From Saccharopolyspora oryzae (GTDB lineage: Bacteria > Actinomycetota > Actinomycetes > Mycobacteriales > Pseudonocardiaceae), in NCBI RefSeq assembly GCF_027853915.1, contig NZ_JAQGLA010000011.1, forward strand, positions 104,178 to 168,177: a DNA stretch of 64,000 nt, in the 5' to 3' direction. Both the position numbers and the translations under genes were made by a program. This document shows positions 38,493 to 47,381 of this stretch, piece after piece. A model generated the notes under the pieces. It saw nothing but the letters and a program-made list of their open reading frames with translations, had not been told where the DNA came from and did not search any database. How positions within the stretch are numbered: position 1 is the first letter of the stretch; each line of letters starts with the position of its first letter.

Positions 38493-41156
38493 ATGTCGCG
38501 TCCGACAGCGATCAGTCCGGAAGAACAGGAGCAGATCGCCCGCAAGATCGGTGTTCTGCTGTTACAAGGGGCTCCTGAGGACTGGCAGGAGATCACGGTG
38601 GAGTACCGCGCCACCGGCGAGTACCACGACCTGCTGGGTGAGGTGACCGCGCAGGACGGCAGTTCCCGGTCGCTGGAGCCTCCGGTAGAGCTGCGGGAGA
38701 TCTTCGAGAGCCTGCGCGAGGGCATGTACCGGCCGGACGTCGGTACCTGGCTGAGCGCGCTGTACGTGGTCGAGCGCCCGTCCAGCTACCGCATCGACAT
38801 CAACTTCGACACCGAGCCCGGCTGGCAGCGCCCGCTGCCGCGGGCGGCCTACGTCGACGAACTGCGCCGCTACCCGCGCGCCGAGGAGAACATCCCGGAC
38901 TGGATGCGGGACCGGATCGACGGTACCGGTCCGGTGGCCGAGGCCCCGGTCAACGGCGCGCCGGTCGCCCAGTCGCCGGTGGCCGAGCCCCCGACCGCCG
39001 AGCAGGACGCCGTGGAGCCGCACGACGTCGAGCCGCCGGTCGCCGAGCCGTCCGCCGCCCAGTCGTCCGTCACCGAGCAGGCCCCCGCCCCGGAGCCCGA
39101 GGTCGACGAGCCGACCGGGTTCCAGGTGGCCAACGCCTTCGACGACTTCGACGAGCAGGGCCGCCCGGTCGTCGCCGACCGCGAGCCGGTCCCGGCCGAG
39201 GAAACCGCCCGGCTGCGCCAGTACCTGGAGAACGCGCCGGTCGTGCTCGCCTCCCGCGAGGACGAGGAGGACCAGCTCGACCCGGAGCGCCCCGCCGTCG
39301 TGCCGGGCACCTGGCACACCGACGGCACCTGGCTGTGGCCGGGCGCGATCGCGTTCTACCTGGCCCAGTACGGCGTGCCGCCGGAGCCCGAGCTCGTCGC
39401 GCACGTCCGCCGCCGCGGCTTCCAGCTGACCGAGGTCGACGACGCCACCCGCGACGCCGCGGTCAGCGAGCTCATCGACCAGCCGGCCGACTCCGACGAC
39501 GAGCCGGCGGACTTCGACGACGAGCCGCAGAGCTCCGCCGTCGAGGTCCCCGAGGTCGCCGACGCGGAGCCGGTGATCGCCGACGAGACCCCGAGCTACG
39601 CCGACGAAGCGCAGGACTTCGACGACGAGCCGCGCGGTTTCACCGAGCCGGACGCCGCAGAGGCCCCTGCCCCCGCAGTCGTCGAGGACGACGAGGTCGA
39701 GCAGACCGGCGGATCGCGGCACGTGCTGGACGACGAGGAAGAGCTGCCCGACACCGAGTCCGTGCTGGGCAAGCTGCACGACCGGCTCACCGAGTTCCAG
39801 GTGGACGGCAGCAGCTACCGGATCGGCAGCATCAGCGAGAACGCCCGGTGCCTGGTCCAGGAGGGCCCGGACTGGATCGTCACCGCCGAGCAGGGCGAGG
39901 ACGTCCGGTTCGCCCGGGTCGACCACGCCGCGGCCTACCTGCTCGGCAGCCTGCTCCTGGAGGAGCCGGCCGCCGACGCCCCGCAGGTGGCCGAGCAGGC
40001 GGAAGCGGACCTGTCCGATGACGAGTCCGACCTCCCGCAGCGCACTCCCGAAGCGGACCTGCCGCAGCGGACGCCGGAGGCCGGTCTGCCGCAGCGTCCG
40101 GAGCCGGAACTGCCGCAGCGCACCCCGGAACCGAGCCTGCCGCAGCGCACGCCGGAATCTGGTCTGCCCCAGCGCACGCCCGACCTCCCGCAGCGGGCCG
40201 CCGAATCCGACCTGCCCCAGCGGGCACCGGAATCGGACCTGCCCCAGCGGGCACCGGAATCGGACCTGCCGCAGCGCACGCCGGAGGCCGGTCTGCCGCA
40301 GCGCACGCCGGGCGACGCCCTGCCGCAGTCGCAGCGGGCACCGGAGCCGGAGCTGCCCCAGCGCGCGCCGGAACCGTCGGCCGCCAACCCGCTGTTCACC
40401 GCGAACCAGGAGCCGCCCGCTCAGCCCGAGCCGCCGGTTCAGCCGGAAGCGGCCCCGCCCGCGGCGCAGCCGAACGAGGAGGCGACCCGCCTCCAGCAGG
40501 CACCGCAGCTGGACCGCCCCGCAGCCGCGGGTCCGCCGTCCCCGCCGGTCGGCCAGCCCGTCCAGCAGCCGCCGGTCGGTGGACCGGGTGCACCACCGCC
40601 GCTGCCCAAGCGCCAGCCGCGTCAGGGCGGAAACCCCGCGCCGCAGGGTGCTCCGGGCCCGGTCGGTGGCGCGGAACGCCGTCCCGGCCCCGGTGGCCCG
40701 GGCATGGCCGGTCCGCACCGGCAGGGTCCGCCGCCCGGACCGCCGCGTCCGCCGCAGGGCGGTGGCCAGCAGCCAGGCGGCCAGGCAGGCCCGCCGGGTG
40801 GCCAGCAGATCCAGCCGCTCAACGGCGAACCGCCGCTGACGCTGTACCGCGACCGGCGCGTGATCATGCTCCAGCCCGGTACCGAGCTGGACCGCTTCGG
40901 CGAGCCGAACGGCAACGTGGTCTACGCGATGCGCACGCCGTACACGCACCGCTCGCTCCCGCCGCAGTGGTCGAACCGCTCGTACTTCGCCTACCGCATC
41001 CAGCGCCCGATCCAGGCGATGCGCGGCACGGCGGTCCCGTGGTTCGAGCAGCCGGGCGGTGGCACGGCGTTCGTGCTCCCGGCGTCGATCAGCGAACTCC
41101 TCGCGGACGGCACCCTGGCGGAGATGCCCGCCACGGAACGCCCGCCCATGGAGTAA
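38493..41156 (+). CDS. YezG/DUF600-like protein fused to a C-terminal TNT (NAD+ glycohydrolase toxin) domain
   Basis: This 887-residue modular protein starts with a YezG-like (DUF600) domain at residues about 6-135: APEDWQEITVEYRATGEY...SSYRIDINFDTEPGW. In other bacteria that fold is an immunity protein. Acidic, Pro-rich linkers surround small conserved segments at about 271-328 and 425-490. Thirteen LPQR-type units span about 514-629, followed by a Pro/Gly/Gln linker. Residues 775-887 form a TNT domain (TLYRDRRVIMLQPGTELDRFG, RSLPPQW, EQPGGGTAF), the NAD+-degrading toxin fold of M. tuberculosis CpnT. Arg801, His819 and Gln853 are candidate active-site residues. No signal peptide or WXG100/LXG domain is seen. 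The ATG at 38493 follows GGGGGAGG. Confidence 0.88.
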   Translation: MSRPTAISPEEQEQIARKIGVLLLQGAPEDWQEITVEYRATGEYHDLLGEVTAQDGSSRSLEPPVELREIFESLREGMYRPDVGTWLSALYVVERPSSYRIDINFDTEPGWQRPLPRAAYVDELRRYPRAEENIPDWMRDRIDGTGPVAEAPVNGAPVAQSPVAEPPTAEQDAVEPHDVEPPVAEPSAAQSSVTEQAPAPEPEVDEPTGFQVANAFDDFDEQGRPVVADREPVPAEETARLRQYLENAPVVLASREDEEDQLDPERPAVVPGTWHTDGTWLWPGAIAFYLAQYGVPPEPELVAHVRRRGFQLTEVDDATRDAAVSELIDQPADSDDEPADFDDEPQSSAVEVPEVADAEPVIADETPSYADEAQDFDDEPRGFTEPDAAEAPAPAVVEDDEVEQTGGSRHVLDDEEELPDTESVLGKLHDRLTEFQVDGSSYRIGSISENARCLVQEGPDWIVTAEQGEDVRFARVDHAAAYLLGSLLLEEPAADAPQVAEQAEADLSDDESDLPQRTPEADLPQRTPEAGLPQRPEPELPQRTPEPSLPQRTPESGLPQRTPDLPQRAAESDLPQRAPESDLPQRAPESDLPQRTPEAGLPQRTPGDALPQSQRAPEPELPQRAPEPSAANPLFTANQEPPAQPEPPVQPEAAPPAAQPNEEATRLQQAPQLDRPAAAGPPSPPVGQPVQQPPVGGPGAPPPLPKRQPRQGGNPAPQGAPGPVGGAERRPGPGGPGMAGPHRQGPPPGPPRPPQGGGQQPGGQAGPPGGQQIQPLNGEPPLTLYRDRRVIMLQPGTELDRFGEPNGNVVYAMRTPYTHRSLPPQWSNRSYFAYRIQRPIQAMRGTAVPWFEQPGGGTAFVLPASISELLADGTLAEMPATERPPME
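40032..40379 (+). repeat. In-frame tandem repeat coding for LPQR-(T/A)PE units
   Basis: Thirteen units of about 7-9 codons lie in the TNT-fusion gene. Two adjacent 27-nt units (40209-40235 and 40236-40262) are identical at the DNA level, which points to recent slippage or recombination. The array should vary in copy number between strains. Confidence 0.88.
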
Positions 41157-41170
41157 CCGCAACCGAGCAG

Positions 41171-41205
41171 CGAGGGGCACCCGCGATTTCCGCGGGTGCC
41201 CCTCG
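41171..41205 (+). terminator. Terminator of the TNT-fusion gene
   Basis: A perfect 15-bp stem (CGAGGGGCACCCGCG, 41171-41185, with 41191-41205) has a 5-nt loop and is followed by TGCTTTT. Confidence 0.95.
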
Positions 41206-41308
41206 TGCTTTTCCGGCCCCGCCTCGAAAACGGCGCTACCGCAGCAGAACCCGACCGCGCGGGCGGAAAACGATGGCTTCGCGCGCGGTTCGACGTCACG
41301 ATGGGCAC

Positions 41309-41959
41309 GTGCTGATCGATCACTTCCCGCTCGTCGGGCTCAAGCTGACGACGCCGCGCCTCGAAGTGCGTCTGCCTTCGCCCGACGAACTCGGCGAGCT
41401 GGCGGAGCTGGCCGGCAACGGCGTCCACGACCCGGACCTCATGCCGTTCACCGAGGCGTGGACGGACGGCACGCCCGACCAGGTCGCGCTGAACGTCATC
41501 CAGCACTACTGGCGGCATCTCGGCAGCTGGACTCCGCAGCACTGGTCGCTGAACCTCACCGTGTTCCACGACGGAGCCGTCGTCGGCCAGCAGAGCATCG
41601 GCGCCCGGGACCTGGCCATCACCCGCGAGGTGAGCACCGGCTCCTGGCTCGGGCAGCGCTACCAGGGCCGCGGGATCGGCACCGAGATGCGCGCCGCCGT
41701 GCTGCACTTGGCTTTCGCCTGCCTCGACGCCGAAGAAGCCGTCTCCTCAGCGATCGAGCACAACGTCGCTTCCCGAGCTGTCTCCCGGAAACTCGGCTAC
41801 CAACCCGATGGCAGCCACCGCGAGGCCGTCCGCGGAGACCTGGCGGTCGTGCACCGGCTGCGGCTGACCCGCGCGGATTGGGAACGGCACCGCACCGTCC
41901 CGGTCGAGGTCGAAGGGCTCACACCCTGCCTCCCCCTGCTCGGGGTCGACGTGCCGTAG
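41309..41959 (+). CDS. GNAT-family N-acetyltransferase
   Basis: This 216-residue RimJ/RimL-type acetyltransferase transfers an acetyl group from acetyl-CoA to an amine. The acetyl-CoA motif is GQRYQGRGIGTEMRAAVLHLAF. AVSSAIEHNVASRAVSRKLGYQPDG carries the conserved Asn and second core motif. The opening LTTPRLEVRLPSPDELGELA is typical of the subfamily. The GTG at 41309 gives a standard N-terminus, but the ribosome site is weak. It stands apart, after the TNT gene's terminator. Confidence 0.9.
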   Translation: MLIDHFPLVGLKLTTPRLEVRLPSPDELGELAELAGNGVHDPDLMPFTEAWTDGTPDQVALNVIQHYWRHLGSWTPQHWSLNLTVFHDGAVVGQQSIGARDLAITREVSTGSWLGQRYQGRGIGTEMRAAVLHLAFACLDAEEAVSSAIEHNVASRAVSRKLGYQPDGSHREAVRGDLAVVHRLRLTRADWERHRTVPVEVEGLTPCLPLLGVDVP

Positions 41960-41970
41960 CCGTCCCCTGG

Positions 41971-42573
41971 TCAGAGCCAGTCGTGTTCGCGGGCGTAGCG
42001 GGCTGCTTCGTGGCGGGTTTGGGTCTGGGTCTTCTGCATCGCGTTGGAGAGGTAGTTGCGGACCGTGCCCGGTGCGAGATGGAGCTGGGTGGCGATGTCG
42101 GCCGCGGAGTAGCCCTCGCCGGTCGCGCGCAGCACGTCGAGCTCCCGGTCGGTGAGCGGGCAGTCGTCGACGAGAGCGAGTGCGGAGACGTCCGGGTCGA
42201 TCCAGCGCTTGCCCTCGTGCAGGACACCGATCACCGAGGTGATGTGCGCTGGTTCGGCGGACTTGCTGACGAAGCCTTGGACGCCGAGCTTGAGGGCCTT
42301 GCGGAGCACACCGGGTTTGGCGTGCCGGGTCAGCATGAGGATGACCTGGTCCGGGTGGGTGCGGCGGATCTCCGCGACGGCGCCGAGTCCGTCCACACCG
42401 GGCATCTCCAGGTCGATGACGAGCACGTCGGGCCGGTGCCGCAGGGTGGCCTCGACGGCCTCCGCGCCGTTCTCCGCTTCGGCGAGCACCGCGATGTCGC
42501 CTTCGAGCGGGAGCAGCGCGGCCATCGCCTTGCGGAGGAGCGCTTCGTCGTCGGCGAGCACCACGGTCGTCAT
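41971..42573 (-). CDS. NarL/LuxR-family response regulator
   Basis: This 200-residue regulator has a receiver domain (VVLADDEALLRKAM, phospho-acceptor Asp54 in VIDLEMPGVDG, Lys in FVSKSAEP). A C-terminal LuxR helix-turn-helix follows (LTDRELDVLRATGEGYSAADIATQLHLAPGTVRNYLSNAMQK). It overlaps the end of the histidine kinase gene by four bases and is transcribed with it. The layout matches DesR-type regulators. Targets unknown. Confidence 0.94.
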   Translation of the reverse strand: MTTVVLADDEALLRKAMAALLPLEGDIAVLAEAENGAEAVEATLRHRPDVLVIDLEMPGVDGLGAVAEIRRTHPDQVILMLTRHAKPGVLRKALKLGVQGFVSKSAEPAHITSVIGVLHEGKRWIDPDVSALALVDDCPLTDRELDVLRATGEGYSAADIATQLHLAPGTVRNYLSNAMQKTQTQTRHEAARYAREHDWL

Positions 42574-43694
42574 CGGTCTGCCTCCGCTCGTCGGTTCGGG
42601 AACGCCGCTGCTGTCCGGAATTCGCCATCGTGCTGGTCGACCGACAGCTCACCACCCTCCGCGGCGACGCGTTGGGCGAGCGCTGCCAATCCCCTGAGTT
42701 CGGTCACCGGAGCGCGCTGGGCGCCGTCGTTGACGATGCTGATGCTCGACGCCGACAGCGTTATCCGCACCTGGGTCGCCTGGGCGTGCCGCAAGATGTT
42801 GGTGGTCGTCTCGCGGAGGACCTGGCCGAGCAGTTCGCCCACGCGCTGGTCCACGTCGGCCTCCCGGTCGACGCGCACGTCGATGCCGGCCGCTTCGAAG
42901 AGGTTCCGCGCGTTCTCCAGCTCGGCGGAGAGGTTCAGCCGCCGCTGCGCGTAGGCGAGTTCCTTGGTCTGGGTGATGGTTTCGCTGACCAGGTCGTGTA
43001 TCTCGCGCAGTTCCTGCTCGGCCCGTTCGACGTCGCTGCCCACCAGCTTCTGCGCGAGCGCTGCCTTCAGCTTCACCACGTGGAGGGTGTGCCCCTGGAT
43101 GTCGTGCAGATCGCCGGCGAAGCGGACGCGTTCGCGGATGACGGCCAGCTCCGCTTCCCGCTCCCGCGCCTCCTCCAGCTCCGCGACGATGTCGTAGAAC
43201 CGCTTGTTGGGGAACATCAACCCGACCAGCACCACGGTGACCCCGGTGGGGATCAGGACGTACCGGATCAGGACTTCCGGCGCCTCCTGGTGCGAGACGA
43301 GCAGCCTCGCCGCGCCCACCGCGGCGACGTAGCCCGCCAGCACCACGGCCGCCCAACCCCGCCAGCGCGACAGCCGGGGGACGACGAGCGCACCCACGAA
43401 GGAGATGCCGAAGAACGCCATCCGCCCGTCACCCACCAGCGCCCCGAAGGCCCAGACGGCAGCCGTGGTGGCCACGGTGGCGGGTGCGACGCGCAGGAGG
43501 TCGTCGGCCGCCCACCGGACGAACGCCACCAAGGTCGCCACCACACCGGCGGCCAAAACGGCGGCCTCCCACCAGTTCCGGGCGTCGAAGGCGACCGTCA
43601 CCGCACCGACGACGGCCAGCACCGGACCGAACATCGTGAGGTTCGTCTTGCGGAGCTGCACCCTCGCCCGCGTTCGACGTGCGTGTTGCCGCAT
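42570..43694 (-). CDS. DesK-type sensor histidine kinase
   Basis: This 374-residue kinase of the HisKA_3 class has about five membrane helices in residues 20-160. A short coiled stretch (IVAELEEAREREAELAVIRERVRFA) leads to phospho-acceptor His197 in GDLHDIQGHTLHVVKLK. The ATPase part has VLRETTTNILRHAQATQVRI (N box), SIVNDGA and GLAALAQRVAAEGGELSV. With almost no extracytoplasmic domain, it probably senses the membrane itself. It is co-transcribed with the NarL-type regulator (ATGA overlap). Confidence 0.92.
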   Translation of the reverse strand: MRQHARRTRARVQLRKTNLTMFGPVLAVVGAVTVAFDARNWWEAAVLAAGVVATLVAFVRWAADDLLRVAPATVATTAAVWAFGALVGDGRMAFFGISFVGALVVPRLSRWRGWAAVVLAGYVAAVGAARLLVSHQEAPEVLIRYVLIPTGVTVVLVGLMFPNKRFYDIVAELEEAREREAELAVIRERVRFAGDLHDIQGHTLHVVKLKAALAQKLVGSDVERAEQELREIHDLVSETITQTKELAYAQRRLNLSAELENARNLFEAAGIDVRVDREADVDQRVGELLGQVLRETTTNILRHAQATQVRITLSASSISIVNDGAQRAPVTELRGLAALAQRVAAEGGELSVDQHDGEFRTAAAFPNRRAEADR

Positions 43695-43996
43695 CAGCCT
43701 CGCCCGCGATCAGCGGCGTCGGGCAGCGGTCTGGTGTTCACGAGTGCTTCTCCGGAGTCGCACGGCGGGTTCGTTCAACACTATTGCTCCGATCGCGCGG
43801 CGAGCACCAGTGACACAGCGTCATGCCTTCCCGCCAGGAATGTCACGGCGGGTTCCTGACGCGGCGGCACTGGGCGCGGCGGCCCCGGGCCGCTGGAATC
43901 GGAGTCATCGACATCCGAGCTCACCGTCGCTGGGAATCCGCTGCCGCGACAGCACTCCCAGAGATGTCCATTGTGGAGCTGCTCAGAGGAGAGCTG
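43695..43996. other. Divergent promoter region, no gene seen
   Basis: About 300 bp separate the kinase start from the exported peptidase. The peptidase frame extends upstream through it but without a ribosome site. I see no clear operator or terminator. Confidence 0.5.
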
Positions 43997-45448
43997 ATGC
44001 GCAAACCCGCGTTGACCGTCCTCGCCGCCGCGGTGGTGGCGACCCTGACCCCGATCTCAGCGTCGGCGACTTCCGGCCGGCTCGACTGGGGCGCGTGCCC
44101 CGAGGACGTCACCAAGCCCGGCCTGGAGTGCGCCACGCTCGACGTTCCGCTGGACTACCGCGATCCCGGCGGTCAGACGATCACGATCGCGATCTCCCGC
44201 CTGGCCAGCACCAACCCGGAGAAGCGCCGCGGCGTGCTGCTGACGAACAGCGGCGGTCCGGGCGGGTCCGGGCTGGACTTCCCGGCCGCCCTGCGCGACC
44301 TGGGGATGCCGCAGGACGTGCTGGACAGCTACGACGTGATCGGGATGGACCCGCGCGGGGTCGGGCGCAGCACGCCGGTGACCTGCGACCTGACGCTCGC
44401 CGAGCAACCGACCAACATCCCGATGTACGCCCGAAACCCCGCCGCCGTCGAGGAGGAGGCCGAGCGGGTGGCAGCGGTCGCGGAGAAGTGCGGATCGTCG
44501 CCGACGGCGCCGCTGCTGCCGCACATCACCACCGCCAACACCGCTCGCGACATGGACCGGGTCCGCGAGGCGCTGGGCGAGCCGGCGGTGTCCTACTTCG
44601 GCATCTCCTACGGCACCTACCTCGGGTCGGTCTACACCGCGATGTTCCCGCAGCGCAGCGACCGGTTCCTGATCGACAGCGCGACCGGCCCCGACGGCTG
44701 GGACTCGGAGTTCTCGAGGTCGTTCGGGCAGGGCTTCGAGGACAGGTTCCCGGACTTCGCGGAGTTCGCCGCGGCCAACCCCGAGTACGGCCTCGGCGAG
44801 ACCCCGGAGCAGGTGGCGGCGAAGTACTTCGAGCTCGCCGCCCGGCTCGACGAGACTCCGAGCCCGGACGGCTACAACGGCCAGGCGTTCCGCTTCGCCA
44901 CCTTCGCCGCCCTCTACTACGACCGGGAGCTGCCGCGGCTGGCCGAGACCTGGCATGCCCTCGACACCGGCACTCCGGTACCGGCGCCCGATTCCAGCGC
45001 CGTCGCTGCTGCTGCACCCGCGGACAACTACCAGGCCAGCCAACTGCACGTGATCTGCAACGACTCCGACTGGCCGGAGGACGTCCGGACCTACCAGCGC
45101 AACGTCGAGGTCGACCGGTTCCGCCACCCGATGTTCGGCGCGGCGGGCGCCAACATCACGCCGTGCGCGTTCTGGCCGTCCGAGCCGGTCGAACCGCAGG
45201 TGGAGATCACCGACGAGGGCCCGTCGAACGTGCTGATCATCCAGAACCTCCGCGACCCGGCGACACCGCTGGCCGGTGCCCGGAAGCTGCGGGAGGCGTT
45301 CGGCGACCGGGCCCGGATGGTGACGGCCGATCAGGGCGGCCACCTGGCCTACCTGTTCCTGGACGACCAGTGCGTCCACCGCATCGCGACGAACTTCCTG
45401 GTCAACGGCGAGCGTCCGGGACACGACCTCGCCTGCGGGAAGCCCTGA
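43997..45448 (+). CDS. Exported S33-family peptidase (tripeptidyl aminopeptidase type)
   Basis: This 483-residue alpha/beta-hydrolase has a signal peptide (ALTVLAAAVVATLTPISASA). VLLTNSGGPGGSGLDF forms the oxyanion loop, and DVIGMDPRGVGRSTPV follows. The nucleophile is in GISYGTYLG (Ser about residue 204). VLIIQNLRDPATPLAGARKL and the late His in GGHLAYLF complete the triad. Streptomyces relatives (Tap/SlpD types) remove N-terminal tripeptides from secreted proteins. The ATG follows AGAGGAG. A terminator follows the stop. Confidence 0.92.
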   Translation: MRKPALTVLAAAVVATLTPISASATSGRLDWGACPEDVTKPGLECATLDVPLDYRDPGGQTITIAISRLASTNPEKRRGVLLTNSGGPGGSGLDFPAALRDLGMPQDVLDSYDVIGMDPRGVGRSTPVTCDLTLAEQPTNIPMYARNPAAVEEEAERVAAVAEKCGSSPTAPLLPHITTANTARDMDRVREALGEPAVSYFGISYGTYLGSVYTAMFPQRSDRFLIDSATGPDGWDSEFSRSFGQGFEDRFPDFAEFAAANPEYGLGETPEQVAAKYFELAARLDETPSPDGYNGQAFRFATFAALYYDRELPRLAETWHALDTGTPVPAPDSSAVAAAAPADNYQASQLHVICNDSDWPEDVRTYQRNVEVDRFRHPMFGAAGANITPCAFWPSEPVEPQVEITDEGPSNVLIIQNLRDPATPLAGARKLREAFGDRARMVTADQGGHLAYLFLDDQCVHRIATNFLVNGERPGHDLACGKP

Positions 45449-45459
45449 GCCCAGGGCCG

Positions 45460-45498
45460 GCGCAGGAGCACGAGCTCGGGGGTCTCGTGCTCCTGCGC
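45460..45498. terminator. Bidirectional hairpin terminator
   Basis: A 15-bp perfect stem (GCGCAGGAGCACGAG, 45460-45474, with 45484-45498) has a 9-nt loop, between the convergent peptidase and LysE genes. Confidence 0.85.
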
Positions 45499-45502
45499 AC
45501 TT

Positions 45503-46141
45503 CTAATCCTTGCGGCCCGTCGCCGCGATGGAGACTCCGAGCCCGATCATCGCGAGTCCGCCGACACCGCCGACCGTGGCGAGCCGCCGCGGCGAGCTGG
45601 CGAACCAGTTCCGCGCGGTGGCGGCGGCGATCCCCCACACCGTGTCGCAGAACAGCGCGAGGGCGTTGAAGATCAGGCCGAGCAGCAGCATCTGCACCGC
45701 GACGTGGCCCTGATCGCGGTCCACGAACTGGGGCAGCACGGCGGCGAAGAACACCATCGTCTTGGGGTTGGCCACGCCGACCGCGAAGCCCTCCCACAAC
45801 GTGCGCAGGCCACCGCGCTCAGGCCCACCTCCGGTGAACGCAGCCTGCAACGCCTTGCGCTGCCGGATCGCCTTGATGCCCAGGTACACCAGGTACGCGG
45901 CGCCCACCAGCTTGAGGACCGTGAACACCAAGGCCGAACGCTCCACGACCGCCCCGATCCCGAACGCCACGGCGATGACGAGCACGTAGCACCCGAGCGT
46001 GTTGCCCACGACCGTGGTGAGCGCGGCGCGGCGGCCCTGGGCCAGGGCCCGTCCGACGACGAACAGCACGCTCGGACCGGGGATCACTATCAGCAGCAAC
46101 GACATCGCGACGAACGCGAGCAATCGATCGGCGGAGACCAT
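45503..46141 (-). CDS. LysE-family amino acid exporter
   Basis: This 212-residue membrane protein has about six helices and the family marks LIVIPGPSVLFVVGRALAQGRRAALTTVVGNTLG near the start and FAVGVANPKTMVFFAAVLPQFVD in the middle. LysE/RhtB proteins export amino acids such as lysine, arginine or threonine; the substrate here is unknown. The ATG at 46141 gives the standard N-terminus. Confidence 0.93.
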   Translation of the reverse strand: MVSADRLLAFVAMSLLLIVIPGPSVLFVVGRALAQGRRAALTTVVGNTLGCYVLVIAVAFGIGAVVERSALVFTVLKLVGAAYLVYLGIKAIRQRKALQAAFTGGGPERGGLRTLWEGFAVGVANPKTMVFFAAVLPQFVDRDQGHVAVQMLLLGLIFNALALFCDTVWGIAAATARNWFASSPRRLATVGGVGGLAMIGLGVSIAATGRKD

Positions 46142-46216
46142 TCCACCATGCAACCACGGGTCCGCCTCCAGCTGAAGCGGTTTTCCGGCGCGCTGATCAG
46201 CGGAAACGGCCCGTTC

Positions 46217-46807
46217 TCAGTCGATGCGGAGGCCGTGGGCCGCAGCGAAGGCGATGGCGAGCATGGTGTCGACGCGGGCTCCCTTGAGGTTCGCCTGGAC
46301 CAGGGCGTCCGCGTCGATGCGGGCTTCGCGGAGGTCCGACTCGGCCAGGCGGGCGCCGAGGAGGCGAGCACCGGTGAGGTCGGCTTCGCGGAGGTCGCAG
46401 CGGCGCAGGTCGCACTCGACCAAGTTGGCTTCGCGGAAGCGGATTCCGCGCAGGTCCAGACCTCGCAGGTCGGCCCGGCCCATGCCGACCAGCGTCAGGT
46501 CCGTCTCGCGCAGCTGCCACGCGCGCAGCCGGCAGTCCACGAAGCTCGACCCCAGCAGGCTGCACCCGTCCAAAGTGGACTTGCCGAACACGGTGCGCTC
46601 GAACTTGCAGGAGCGGAACGCGGTGGCGAAGTGGCGCGAGCCGTTGAGGTCCGTCCCGGTGAAGACGCAGTCGGTGAACACGCAGTTCCGGGTGTTCAGA
46701 CCGGTCAGGTCGGCGTCGCTGAAGTCGCAGCCCTCGAAGGAGCGCCCCTCCCACTCCTGGTCCGTCAGCACCGCGTCCTGGAAGTCCTCACCCACCACTT
46801 CAGTCAT
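46217..46807 (-). CDS. Pentapeptide-repeat protein
   Basis: This 196-residue protein is composed almost wholly of A(D/N)LXX-like pentapeptide repeats (FSDADLTGLN, FTGTDLNGS, RADLRGLDLRGIRFREANLVECDLRRCDLREADLTGARL), predicting a right-handed quadrilateral helix. Qnr- and MfpA-type members mimic DNA and protect gyrase; many others have no known role. No N- or C-terminal extra domain is seen. The ATG at 46807 starts the repeat region; the ribosome site is weak. Confidence 0.92.
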   Translation of the reverse strand: MTEVVGEDFQDAVLTDQEWEGRSFEGCDFSDADLTGLNTRNCVFTDCVFTGTDLNGSRHFATAFRSCKFERTVFGKSTLDGCSLLGSSFVDCRLRAWQLRETDLTLVGMGRADLRGLDLRGIRFREANLVECDLRRCDLREADLTGARLLGARLAESDLREARIDADALVQANLKGARVDTMLAIAFAAAHGLRID

Positions 46808-46874
46808 CGGCCCAGCCTGCCACGCCCGCCCGACAGGGCCGTTTCCCGCTCCGGCCGCGATCACCCGATGAGGG

Positions 46875-47342
46875 TCAGGGCACCACGACCACGGGGCGGA
46901 CCGCCTCGACCACCAGCGTCGCGGGCACCGTGCCCAGCAGGCCGCCGCGGCGCCGGGAGCGGCCCACCACGATCAGGTCCGCCCGGTACTGCTCGGCGAC
47001 CTGCTCCAGGCCCACCGCCGGGTCGCCGCGGTGGTGCACGAAGTCCCAGTCGATGTCCACCCACTTCAGGTGCGACACGACCTCCTTCTTCAACTCCTCC
47101 ACCAGGCTCTCGGCCGCCTCGCTGGCGACCGCGACGCCCATCGGCGACCAGTAGGCGACGCCGCCCACCGCCTCGACGTAGACCAGGACCAGGCGGGCGC
47201 GCTCGCGCCGCGCCAGGCCGGCGGCCCAGGCCGCGGCGTGGAAGCTCGCCGGGCTGCCGTCCATGCCCACGACGATGCCGCCCAGACCGTCCTTGCCGAT
47301 CTCGAATTCCCGCTCGGTGTTGTCGCTGTCGCCTTCGGCCAC
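46875..47342 (-). CDS. Universal stress protein (UspA family)
   Basis: This 155-residue single-domain UspA protein has GGIVVGMDGSPASFHAAAWAAGLARRERARLVLVYV for the first strand-helix. The ATP motif near the end reads VVGRSRRRGGLLGTVPATLVVEAVRPVVVV (G-x2-G-x9-G type), so it probably binds ATP. Universal stress proteins accumulate under starvation or hypoxia. The GTG at 47342 starts the frame; there is no clear ribosome site, and the transcript may be leaderless. It is divergent from the M20 peptidase gene. Confidence 0.92.
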   Translation of the reverse strand: MAEGDSDNTEREFEIGKDGLGGIVVGMDGSPASFHAAAWAAGLARRERARLVLVYVEAVGGVAYWSPMGVAVASEAAESLVEELKKEVVSHLKWVDIDWDFVHHRGDPAVGLEQVAEQYRADLIVVGRSRRRGGLLGTVPATLVVEAVRPVVVVP

Positions 47343-47381
47343 GCGGAGATGGTAGTGGGCGCGGCCCGGGACGTTCGACGC

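Noticed and set aside
40018..40839. Long alternative open frame inside the TNT-fusion gene
   Set aside because: Its translation is Arg/Ser/Pro-rich, the usual shadow of GC-rich repeats, and the real frame carries recognisable domains and a terminator.
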